A stretch of DNA of 64,000 nt from Polyporus tsugae (Eukaryota; Basidiomycota; Agaricomycetes; Polyporales; Polyporaceae), in assembly GCA_024305745.1 (NCBI GenBank), contig JAHRBS010000001.1, positions 3,038,001-3,102,000 on the forward strand, read 5' to 3'. A program made the position numbers and the translations under genes. A model generated the notes under the pieces. The model made no database searches. It worked only from the letters and a program-made list of their open reading frames with translations, and was not told where the DNA came from. Positions 43,831 through 53,051 of this stretch are shown piece after piece. How positions within the stretch are numbered: position 1 is the first letter of the stretch; each line of letters begins with the position of its first letter.

Positions 43831-44298
43831 TAGCCGTACTCAATTCTAAAGTGCACGTACGGACTGCCATCAGGGCATGCCCGTAAAAGGGAAACACGAG
43901 GCGTCCGTGATGGCGAAGGAACTCGCAGATATAACCCCCAATCCAGGGTTTCGAGGTGTGCTCAGAGGCGGAGATGATAAAGCTGACCACCTGGGGCCCG
44001 GGGGGAACCAACACAGCAACTCCTGTGTCAGAATTGTGCTCATATTCCGGAGAGTCAAGGTCGCAATACCCCATGTTGATGTTTATTACCCCAAACAACG
44101 ATGGTTGGAAGCAAAGTACTCGCAGGTTGGCTACGGAGACTGAAGCTCAGTAAAGCTCCGCCTTCCGTCGCGCTCACAAACCCAGGATTAGGGTCTCCAT
44201 CTGACAGTTTCTCAGCCATCAACGCCGCCTCGTGTTTCCCTTTTACAGGCATGCCCTGATGGCAGTCCGTACGTGCACTTTAGAATTGAGTACGGCTA
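43831..44298. repeat. Long imperfect inverted repeat with two converging ORF fragments
   Basis: Left arm 43831-43973 and right arm 44157-44298 are inverted copies. The outer 73 bases match at all but one position; the inner parts diverge. Each arm contains, reading inward, an ORF starting MPVKGKHEA: MPVKGKHEASVMAKELAD on the plus strand (from 43877) and MPVKGKHEAALMAEKLSD on the minus strand (from 44252). Several differences between the inner parts fall at third codon positions (CCC/CCT, GCG/GCT, CTC/CTG, CCA/CCT), suggesting former coding sequence in this direction. I do not recognise the family. A transcript across it could fold into a long hairpin. Confidence 0.75.
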
Positions 44299-44469
44299 TT
44301 GAGAGGCGGATGCCATCCTCTCTCCCAACCACAGAAGCCCTTGCATATTGTCTGATGCCTTCGTCGCACCTTTCCCTTGACGACGGATAGGAGCGGGCCA
44401 CTATGCTGAAAAGAATCAAGCAGTGCGAGAAACGCATCCGTCGCGAACCGAACAACAATGACGTCGACC

Positions 44470-44511
44470 GTGCGTCAGATGGGTTCGTCAGTGCGTCAGA
44501 TGGGTTCGTCA
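44470..44511. repeat. 21-bp perfect tandem duplication over the HUS1 stop codon
   Basis: Two identical 21-bp units (44470-44490 and 44491-44511). On the minus strand each unit includes the codons for DEPI and the TGA stop, so the second copy lies after the stop and leaves the protein unchanged. Confidence 0.9.
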
Positions 44512-45753
44512 AACTGCGCGGGGATATAGAACGTGAGCACGCTGCCCGCGTCAGAGACGTCCCCGATGTAGACGTAGAGGATCATGCAGTGGTTCGCGCA
44601 TATGCCTACGTGAGCGACGAAGGAGGACGTCAGCAGATCCAGGGGATGTCGTAGGAAGGCGACGAACATGCGATGGTTGTAGACGAGATGGCGTGGCAGT
44701 TGAGGAACTTGGTGAGGCACTTGTGCGAGACGAGTACCCCATGCATCTCGCTCGGATCCTTGTCCTCCGAGTTGTCGGTGTTCTGGGTGCCATCGGGGTT
44801 CCAGGCTGTTGTGAAGGATCAGCCACAGTGTCTTGACCATAAGCTCTTATACTGGTAGAATCTGTTCGACACTTACACATAGGAGGGTTGGTGAGCCCGT
44901 TCCATCCAACTTCTAGCCGAACATTCTCTGTGCTTGTTGAGAGCTGGAGCTTGCCTGAATAGTTCGCGCGGAAGTGATGCCCTCTTCTGCAAGTGGTCGC
45001 AGGCGCTCTACGACGGTTCGAAGCTTGCTTAGAGGCGGGAGCAGAATGTGAACCTGCAATGTATCATGAAGCCTATTATACCAATGAGGAAGAAGGATAT
45101 AAGACATACGTCTGGTTCAGGGTACAGAGGTTCCTTCAGGCGATCAACGTCGGCGTGGCGCATGACGTCGATAAGGAGCTGCTTGTGTATTAGAGCATTG
45201 CTGCCAATTATGGTGGTTCCTTGTATTTCAAAGGTCAGCACCGATTTCTTCTCGTGATTCTTGGCCAATCTTCAAGGCAAGCGTCAACAATCGGAGACCC
45301 CGAGAGAGGTCACATCCGGGCTTACTTCATGAGGACCTGGCAATCAGACGACAAGAAAGACAGGGTTTTCGACGAGGATGCAGCCGCAGAGTGCAGCGCA
45401 GAGAGAACCGCGCCGGTGAAGACGGATATGGCTATCTCGTTGTTGGAGTTGGACTGTATGCGGTACTCGGTGAATAGAGACGAGACCTTGACCGTGCTAG
45501 ACTGTTAGCAGAAGTTCTCATGATATAACCTGCAGGATTGCTCACGACCAGACTTGTATACCGCCTTCATTAGCGTCCCCGGTGCAGATGATGCACATTT
45601 CTTGCTCTCCGAACTTGATGATGCATTTCTTCTGCAGCTTATCGACTGACTGTACGATTTCTGTGAATATATGGGGGTAGTGATTATGCTCACGAAGGAC
45701 GGATACGCACTCGCGAAGGTATCGACGTTCTCTATTGTAGCTCGAAAACGCAT
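44496..45753 (-). CDS. HUS1: Checkpoint clamp subunit Hus1 (9-1-1 complex), with one apparent frameshift
   Basis: PCNA-like subunit of the Rad9-Rad1-Hus1 clamp loaded at damaged DNA to activate the ATR/Mec1 checkpoint. Exons: 45753-45711, 45660-45546, 45496-45326, 45269-45110, 45053-44877, 44805-44668 and 44605-44496, about 304 residues, normal for the family. Motifs follow the Hus1 order: MRFRATIENVDTF, IVQSVDKLQKKCIIKF, ICTGDANEGGIQVWS, LFTEYRIQSNSNNEIAISV, HILLPPLSKLRTVVERLRPL, SGKLQLSTSTENVRLEVGW, VLVSHKCLTKFLN and the C-terminal LYVYIGDVSDAGSVLTFYIP. Within exon 5, between LRPLAEEG (near 44996) and RANYSGKLQL (near 44967), the frame changes by one base with no splice signal to explain it. 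This could be a sequencing error, strain-specific damage or a missed splice form. The remaining exons are in phase. Confidence 0.85.
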
Positions 45754-46179
45754 CCTGCGTGGAGGAGCTTCGGTCGTGGTTGCGCCACACCAGCTTTCGA
45801 ACGCGACGAAGCGCTCATTGGTCTCATTCGCGGACTCGGACACGTGCTCCCGGCCGGGGGGTTCCGGGTTACATGGCCCTTCCTTTCCATCCTCCCATGA
45901 AGAAGACAAGCTTTTCAGGATTGTTATAACTGCTCAAAACTGTTTCTTTAGCCTCTGTTAGATGAAAGGACATCAAGCACCTCAGGCTAGTCCACTCGTG
46001 TCGCACTGGCAGCACGACAGTTTGCCACGTTTGGACGAGTCACCTACATGCATTGAGGGAATAGGCTTGCAAATGGTGCTGCGGTAAACTGAATGCTTAT
46101 CGTATTTCTTCTCCCTTCCAGGAATCGAGGCTATTGGCTGTCCCAGTTGCAATCGCCTCTAACTCTCGTCTCCCTCACC
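45754..46179. promoter_or_regulatory. Divergent promoter region between HUS1 and the BTB gene
   Basis: About 430 bases separate the two divergent start codons. A short CACC precedes the ATG of the BTB gene. No TATA box is obvious. Confidence 0.4.
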
Positions 46180-47835
46180 ATGGCAAATCCCAAATCGTCC
46201 CCTCCAGTGCCCCAGGACGCAGTGCCCGCGACTCGCCTGGCGTCCTCGCCGTTCGACAAGCCCGAGGCCGACATCATCCTTCGTAGTGCAGACGGCGTCG
46301 ACTTTTGCGTGCGCCGCCATATTCTGTTTGAAGCCTCCCCAATCTTCGAGTCCATCCTTTCCATCCCGCAACCCTCCACCGGTCTCCGTCCAATCGTCGA
46401 CCTCGTAGAAGACCAAAAGACCCTCGACACCATCTTACGTATATGCTATCCCATCCCGAAGGTCAAGTCATCCCTGCAGCTGAAGGAGGTGGAGCGGGCG
46501 GTGAAGGCCGCGCAGAAATACGAGATGGAGCTGCCGCTTGCTGTGCTCACGGACGAGCTGCTCGAGCTCGCCAAAACCTCTCCCCTCGCAGTGTGGGCAG
46601 TCGGATGTCGCATTGGGGTGGAGCACGTGGCGCGCCATGCGGCAGCCATCCTCAAAGAGCCCTTGGAGGTCGAGGTTGGCCATCTAGACGGCGTCTCGGC
46701 AGGAGACTACTTCCGTCTCCTCGATTTTCATCGCAAAGGTGGAAAGGTGGACGAAAACTTCCATTTCCTGACCTCGGGCGAAACATCTGCAGAGGAATCT
46801 GCACCTGCCCCCTACATTCCACCCTCCCTCGACATGCCTCGTCCGGACCTGGTCTGCGTATCATCCGATGGCGTGGAGCTTTTTGCAAACACAGGTTGCA
46901 TCGCATCTGCGTCCCCGATCCTCCGGGAACAGATCGACAAAGTGTCCGACTTCACTGCGACAGGTCGTCCCATCCTCCACTTCGGCGAACGTTCAGGGCT
47001 TCTCGTGGTCTTGCTGAGGCTCTGCTATCCAAATCGAAAGTCGTTTTATCTCCCATCCACCCCCTCAGAGCTCATCGACATCTTTATCGCACTGGACAAG
47101 TACGAGATGGGGGAAATCCGCGCGGCCGTCCTCCAGAAGTGGGAGACGGTCGCCGAAACGACACCTATCCAAGCTTACTTTGCCGCGGCTCGCACACGGC
47201 AGCGGGATTGTGCAGAGGTTGCTGCGAAGTGCAGCCTCCGTGATCCGCTTGAAGGACGGTATGTGGCAGATATGGAGTTTTCCCCAGCCGCGGCCCACCA
47301 CCACCTCCTCGCCTACCACACTTCGTGCCAGGCGGTTGTAAAACAGCTGCTCCGCGACGTCCTCCCTATAACATCATCGGAAAGAGAACCCGGTGTGAAG
47401 CTTAATACATATACATGGGGAGCGACCGCCCAGCCGTCATGGGTACATCCCGTCGCGGTTCCGGCCGCCAGAAAGCGAATGATACACCAGCGTGCATTGG
47501 CAGGGGAGGTAGCAACGCCACCCACGTGTCTCACTAGTACTGCCCCATCCCTGCGAGCGTCTCAAGACGCATGGTTCAAATCCTACCTCGAAAGATTGGT
47601 CGCCAGAGCTGACACCCACTGGAGCCATGTTCCGCTATCCCCAGCGGCTCTCGACGCGGCGATTGCGGAGGGAGACCTATGGTGCGGCCCTTGCCGCGAC
47701 TTTGCGAAGAAGCTTTCTGCTGCTGACACGGCGGTGCAGAGCATTAGAGGTCGGATCGCACAGGTGAGCCTATTTTATGCCTTGCTTCCATGTTCCAACC
47801 GCTGACGTTTCGTCCAGGTGTCGTTAGTCTTCTAA
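46180..47835 (+). CDS. Double BTB/POZ-domain protein
   Basis: Two exons (46180-47763 and 47818-47835) give 552 codons, 551 residues; the second exon adds only VSLVF and the stop. The ATG at 46180 is chosen because it lies in a CACCATGG context, although the frame is open 29 codons further up. A first BTB fold begins near residue 28 (DIILRSADGVDFCVRRHILFEASPIFESIL) and a second near residue 220 (DLVCVSSDGVELFANTGCIASASPILREQI). Both are followed by the RICYP / RLCYP helix typical of basidiomycete BTB proteins. These proteins usually dimerise and some serve as cullin-3 adaptors; no DNA-binding domain is present here. Confidence 0.88.
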
Positions 47836-48999
47836 TACGATGAAGCCAGAGAAAGTGCAGAGATAGACTCGGACTTACGATCAGTCCCCACGATGCAATG
47901 CACTGTACGTGTGTAGTGCTTTATCCACATCTGACCACAAGAGTCCGGCACATGGGTAACAAAATAGAGACTGACGACACCTCACCCCGCAGAGGAAAGG
48001 AACAACGACGGGGCCCTGCGCTCGGAGATCTAAGTTTGGCCGTGGACGGGCCGCAAAATATAGACTCATCGCCACGCGTACCACTCCTCGAGTTCGGAGA
48101 ACATGCATTTAGCTTCTGTCTAGCTTTGGCAGGGATATTTAACGCGCCAACATCAGCCGTAGTTGAGTCCTCAACGCGCGTCCGACCCGAGCCCCGGCGC
48201 GTTGATGATTGAAGGTTGTGGACCCTCGCGGACGGGTTTCAGTCCGATACCCTAGGTTCCTGTCCATGGGGAAGGTGGGGAAGGTGATCGGTTCTTCGGG
48301 AGGTTTCCTGCTGGTGCGAATGCAGTCGTTGTACAGCCAAAGCAGCGTTGATCCACAGTTGAACTTGGCCCGAGGCTCGAAGTTGTGGGTCCCCGTGAGT
48401 ACATTGCAGCCATTATTTTTGCCCGTGGGCCAAATCTCGTGGTCCACTGCCAGTGCCACACATTCCACAGGTATAGGGACATGCAGAAACCCGATACAGT
48501 GGCATCAAATGCATGAGACTGGCTACGCACCTGAGACCGGAATGCATTGACAACCATTGCAGCACCGAAGACAGATGTCGAACACTGGACAGTGGAGGTG
48601 CGACACTTAGGCGCACTGCAGATGGAAGCTTTTAGGCACTTTGCTGCGCAGCATGTGAACGCTGTGAGCTTTAACCCCAGGGTCAGAGGCTTTGCATTGG
48701 GTCGACGCTATCGACATCGGATATAAGACCGCTTGTGCTAAGGACCGAGTGCTGGCATGCGTCCCAAGGATTGTCAGTGCCCGAAGACATCGGTTCATGG
48801 AGCACGTACCACAGGCCTCAGTGCCGAAACCGTCCCCAGCAGCAGGGAGGCAGAACGTCCACGGCTGCCACAAAGTGCCTTGATATAGTCATGCCATTGA
48901 AGAATTGTGAAGCATATTGTAAGATTTTAAGACAAGAGGGGAGGCGGAATGGGGTAGCGACCTCCGGGAAGGCCGGCTGTGGGCATCGAGAGCCTGAGG
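47836..48999. other. Convergent intergenic region, no gene recognised
   Basis: Lies between the 3' ends of the BTB gene and DAD4. Open frames of about 110 codons at 48139-48557 on both strands look like chance. No repeats or RNA genes are seen. Confidence 0.4.
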
Positions 49000-49362
49000 T
49001 CATTCCGACTGAGCGGCTGCGGTGCGAGTGGCGTCGAGGTTGTACTGGACGTTCTTGCGGTACTTGGTGACCAGGTCAGCGGCGGTCTTCACGTGCGCGT
49101 CGGCCTGGATGATCTCCTGTGGGTGAGGAGTGAAAGGAAAACGTGTCAGAGGCGAGGTCGGTCGGTCGGCGGCTGGTGCAGGCACGAAAAGGACGTGCCT
49201 CGAGGCAACGGTTGAGCTCAATGATCGCTTCGGTGCATTTATCCTGAGGGACGGGCAGGGGTCAGACGATTTGCACGGTTGGTTAGGAGGATGGGAACAT
49301 ACGGCGTTCTTAATGATACGTTGTATGAGGACGTTCTGGCGTTCCGCATGCGGATTCTCCAT
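49000..49362 (-). CDS. DAD4: DASH/Dam1 kinetochore complex subunit Dad4
   Basis: Tiny coiled-coil subunit of the DASH (Dam1) ring that couples kinetochores to spindle microtubules. Three exons (49362-49303, 49243-49199, 49116-49000) sum to 74 codons, 73 residues; yeast Dad4 is about the same size. The N-terminus MENPHAERQNVLIQRIIKN is the family hallmark, followed by DKCTEAIIELNRCLEEIIQ and the C-terminal VTKYRKNVQYNLDAT. Intron 2 begins with GC rather than GT (GAG|GCACGT) and ends CACAG; the only nearby GT would break the frame, so a GC-AG intron is inferred. The gene would be easy to miss because no exon exceeds 117 nt. Confidence 0.9.
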   Translation of the reverse strand: MENPHAERQNVLIQRIIKNAVCSHPPNQPCKSSDPCPSLRINAPKRSLSSTVASRHVLFVPAPAADRPTSPLTRFPFTPHPQEIIQADAHVKTAADLVTKYRKNVQYNLDATRTAAAQSE

Positions 49363-49932
49363 GTCGCTGTCTCTGGTCGATGTCGCGTCAAGTGACACGG
49401 AGGTCTTCGGTGGCCGCGTCAGATGCGAGATGGTTGATGCCGGGTTGATGTGCCAAGCCCTGCCACGCCCAATATGAATGCCTGTGGACCCTTGTCTAGA
49501 ACGCGTCTATATATACTTATATCCCTGGACTGCGCGGCAACGGCATTCAATATTGCTCCTCCAAGCCCAACCATGACTTCGCCTCAACCGACCGAGTTGC
49601 TTACACGTCGTATTACTGTGCAAAACTGGTCCGCCAGATCACTGCGACAGAAAATCCTTTCCGTGCGAGCTTCAACCCCAGGAACAGATGGGGGCGGTTG
49701 TCAGGAACAACGAGGGCACTTCGTCCAGTGGAGCAGGTTGACGTCAGGCGCAGATGAGGGTGCGCACCAGACGAAGCACGCAAGTGTGGACAGCCGCTGC
49801 GCGCGAAACTAGATTCTGTTCCCTACCGACCCTCAAAATGTCCACGTTCATCGCCTCAGACGCACGTCCGCCCTCTGCTTCTCTCCACGTCTGCGCCCCC
49901 TCCGTCCATCTCGTGAGTCGCCAACGACCACC
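49363..49932. promoter_or_regulatory. Divergent promoter region of DAD4 and the PC-esterase gene
   Basis: Contains TATATATA at 49508-49515, which could serve either gene. Two related CTTCAACCCCAGG-like strings occur here (49670-49683) and at 48669-48681. No gene is seen. Confidence 0.4.
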
Positions 49933-51684
49933 ATGGTCGCCTTCTTCAAGAACGACTCGGTGCCCTACCGACCTCTTCTCGCCGCCCCACGCTCGCTCTC
50001 CTCCAAATTCTTTGCTCTCCTCGTCCTCTTCTCGGTCCTTTGTCTCGCAACCTATCTCCTTCCCTCAGACTATAAGCCCAACTTTCCCCCACTCCACCTG
50101 CCATCCAGTCGTCAGCGTGGAACATGTCCACCGCTATCGTGGGCCGCTGGCCAGTGGGTGTCCAAGCCACCACCGACCACACGGACCAACCTCACCAAGC
50201 CGCAGGACGCGTACGAGTTCCTCGGCTTAGGGGGTTGCGCAAGCTCGCGCGAGCACTGGTGGCACCTCGCTGCGGATAAACCGGAGCTGTACGACCGTTT
50301 CCCCGGCGTCGCTTCATGGGAATGGTCACCGCCGTTCGACTGCGCGGTGCGCGACCTGGATCCGTCGGCGATTGTGAAGGACCTTGTCGAGCAAGGCGGC
50401 TGGCTCCTCATTGGTGGTGAGTACGATGTATTCCATGCATCATGCGCTGGTGGGAGGTTCCGGGCTCGCCCATTCGATGTGCCTGTCTGCCGGGTCAGGT
50501 GGTCCGTCCCGTTCCCTGCGACAGCGTCTTCGACGGCGTGAGTAGGACGATGGCACCAGTTGCGGGCAGACGGACTGACCTTCCAAGTTACCACCGCAGT
50601 CGCGTTCTTCGCTCTTCTTGACCGCGCAAGCGTCCATCGGGGAATATATATATAAACAGAGCTGATGTTTCCTCTTGGCCCATCTAGATTCCGTAACGGA
50701 AAACCACTTCTTCTCCTTGTCCTGCCTGCTATACCCCCACGTCCGCGCCACGCCAGACTACAACGAGAATCCGTACTATGGTCGCGATCATCCTCAAAAT
50801 TTATACCTTAAGAAGACATCTCCTCTCCTCTCGTCGATCAAATTCCCGCCCGGGTTCGATATCGAGAAGACCCCCCTGGTCACCTTCCGCCGGATAGACC
50901 TTCTCATGGAGCAGTCGCAGCTCGACCACCTCTATCACGCGCTACACCCTGATTCCAAGTATATCGCCCCGAACGAGAGCCTGTTCAGCGAGGAGGCGAC
51001 TTGGAACTTGTCCCCGGCCGAGTACGTCAAAATGTTCACCTCCTCGCTCCCCGAACGCAATTACGCGACGATGATCGTCAGTACCGGCGGTCACTGGACA
51101 ACCACCCTCTTCAGCGGGCTCAAGGACACGAGCATGTTCAAGGATGGCATCCAGAACGTCCTCGACTTCTTCAGCGAGGCGATGGATGCCTGGGCGCGGC
51201 AGGTGCAGGCGCTCCTCGACGACTTCGAACGGGAAGAGGGGAAGAGGTGGCGAATGCAGTTCGGTCGCCACAGCGCGGCGCGTCGGCCGGCGCGGCAGGT
51301 CGTCGTTCGCGCGTACCTCCCCGGCCACGAAGACTGCCACGACTACCGAGCCCCGATTGCTGAGTACCAAAAGGGCCGGTGGGGCTGGTACAACTGGAAC
51401 CAGATCGGCCAGTACAACGAAGCGTTCGAGGTGCGTTTACAGTTCACCCTCAGCATCGTGTGTGTTCTGACATCCGTCCGTGCTCATTCTCGCAGGCGGT
51501 CCTCGAGTCGCGCAAGTACCCCGACATCCACTTCCTTCCTATTGACAGGCCAGCCCTGCTCCGGCCCGACGCGCACGCGACAGGCGACTGTCTGCACATC
51601 ATGTCCGGGGCTGGCGTGCTGGAGGGCTGGACGCACTACGTCTGGCACTACGTCACGCGCGAGCTCCCGGGGCGCGTCCGGTGA
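49933..51684 (+). CDS. Type II membrane PC-esterase-like protein (GDSL/SGNH, Cas1/TBL type)
   Basis: Three exons (49933-50416, 50688-51430, 51496-51684) sum to 472 codons, 471 residues. A short cytosolic N-terminus precedes one hydrophobic signal anchor (FFALLVLFSVLCLATYLL, about 26-43), which predicts a Golgi-lumenal catalytic domain. The first exon ends LLIG, and splicing creates the GDS nucleophile motif (GDSVTENHFF) near residue 161. The C-terminal DCLHIMSGAG supplies the Asp-x-x-His part expected for PC-esterases. Family members O-acetylate polysaccharides; the substrate here is unknown. The first intron is 271 bp, long for this window. Confidence 0.82.
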
Positions 51685-52913
51685 CGGACGACTGTCCTTT
51701 GTGCTGACCCTATAGCATTGGGGACCGCGCGGGGGCGCGTTTTTGCGCCCCGACGCAAGACCTCAGTGAAGAGCGACGACACCGTGTGCGAGTAGCCCGC
51801 GGACCTCACAAACTCGAAATATACTCGGGACCCATGCTTGGGACCCATTGCGACGCTTCTGAAGCGGATGTCGCGCCATTCCCCCCCATATACTGTACCT
51901 ATGTATGTAGGTTGATTCCCCCTCGCCCCGCGCGCATACCTCTCCATCTTCGCGCTATGTTTATCCCGCCGCATGACTACCCGGACTGTCACGGTCCTCC
52001 TTTCGTCCAGCATACTCTCGACGTGCCCTCCACATCGCCATCGCTCATCTCATTACCCACCACGGCTCCTCTCCTATCCCACTACTCCACTGACAGACGA
52101 ATAAGTACCTCAGTGCTTGCGGACGCTGGCCCGCATCCCGTAGAATATATAAGCTTACGGCTCTCTTTGAACGTTAGACACACGTGCTCCGTAATTCCCT
52201 TCAATCCCGATACCGTACGTTTCTTCCGTTCTTGGTTTTACCATGAGATCTGGATGTGTATCATTTAGGATCGGAAGTCTGCAAATTCTTCCAGGACCGA
52301 GCTCGAGGACCGTGTTGCATTCGAAGTTGGTTGAACCTCAGGCCTTGAGCGGATCCGGAACGAGCGACCTCCGTCCGACGACCGATCGAGCACGCATGCC
52401 GATCCTCCCCTTCCCCGCCTTCCTTTCCTCATACTTACCGTTTCCTTCCAGCAAGAGGGCGGCCGTGGGTGGACCCGGAAATTTCCCAAGGTAAGGTTTG
52501 CGTATCAAACCCAATTCCTCCTCCGATGACATGTACATTCTATCATTGAAGGTTAGAAACCGTACGTCGTCTCCTGCATCAGCGAACCCGCCGCCCGGGC
52601 AGGCTGTCGGCGTGGCTCAGTACTGCCATCGGTGGCTGACCTCCAGTGGTCTATATAAAGGACGGGACAGCCATGCATGCGAGCACATCTCTGTGCCCCC
52701 GTCAGCAACCTGGTCAGTTTATGGTCTGCCTACTCCTCTTGCCTGTGGCAGAACTGACAATGATAGAAAAGGTGGTCGCGAATTGCCGTCATATCTGGAG
52801 TTTGGCCGCCGTGGCGTGCGGGACAGCATCGCGCCGGACCACCATGGTGACTTACTGGGTCAGCTGCCCCATCTGCCTTTCTCAGTATTCGTCTGACGTT
52901 TATTTAGCTCACT
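51685..52913. promoter_or_regulatory. Upstream region of HET gene 2
   Basis: A TATATAAA box at 52652-52659 lies about 260 bases before the HET2 ATG. The rest carries no gene that I can support. Confidence 0.45.
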
Positions 52914-53048
52914 ATGCGCCTTCTGAACACGACAACGGGGAGATTCCATTGTTTCGAGGATCCTCGCCAGGTTCGCTACGCCATCTTGTCTCACGTGTGG
53001 TCAGAAGGGGGCGAGCAGTCGTTCCAGGATATTCAATCTCTCATTAAG

Positions 53049-53051
53049 TAG
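53049..53051 (+). other. In-frame TAG in HET gene 2
   Basis: Reads CTC ATT AAG TAG ACG in the frame that runs from the ATG at 52914 into the large downstream open frame. HET1 has an uninterrupted linker at the same place. Confidence 0.85.

Noticed and set aside
44473..44511. CRISPR-like direct repeats near HUS1
   Set aside because: Only two adjacent 21-bp units with no spacer; the genome is eukaryotic and this is a simple tandem duplication.
46093..46179. Upstream in-frame start for the BTB gene
   Set aside because: The extra 29 residues precede the usual N-terminus, and the ATG at 46180 has a much better CACCATGG context.
48139..48557. Overlapping open frames of about 110 codons on both strands
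   Set aside because: Neither strand shows recognisable sequence, and the two overlap each other in a convergent intergenic region.
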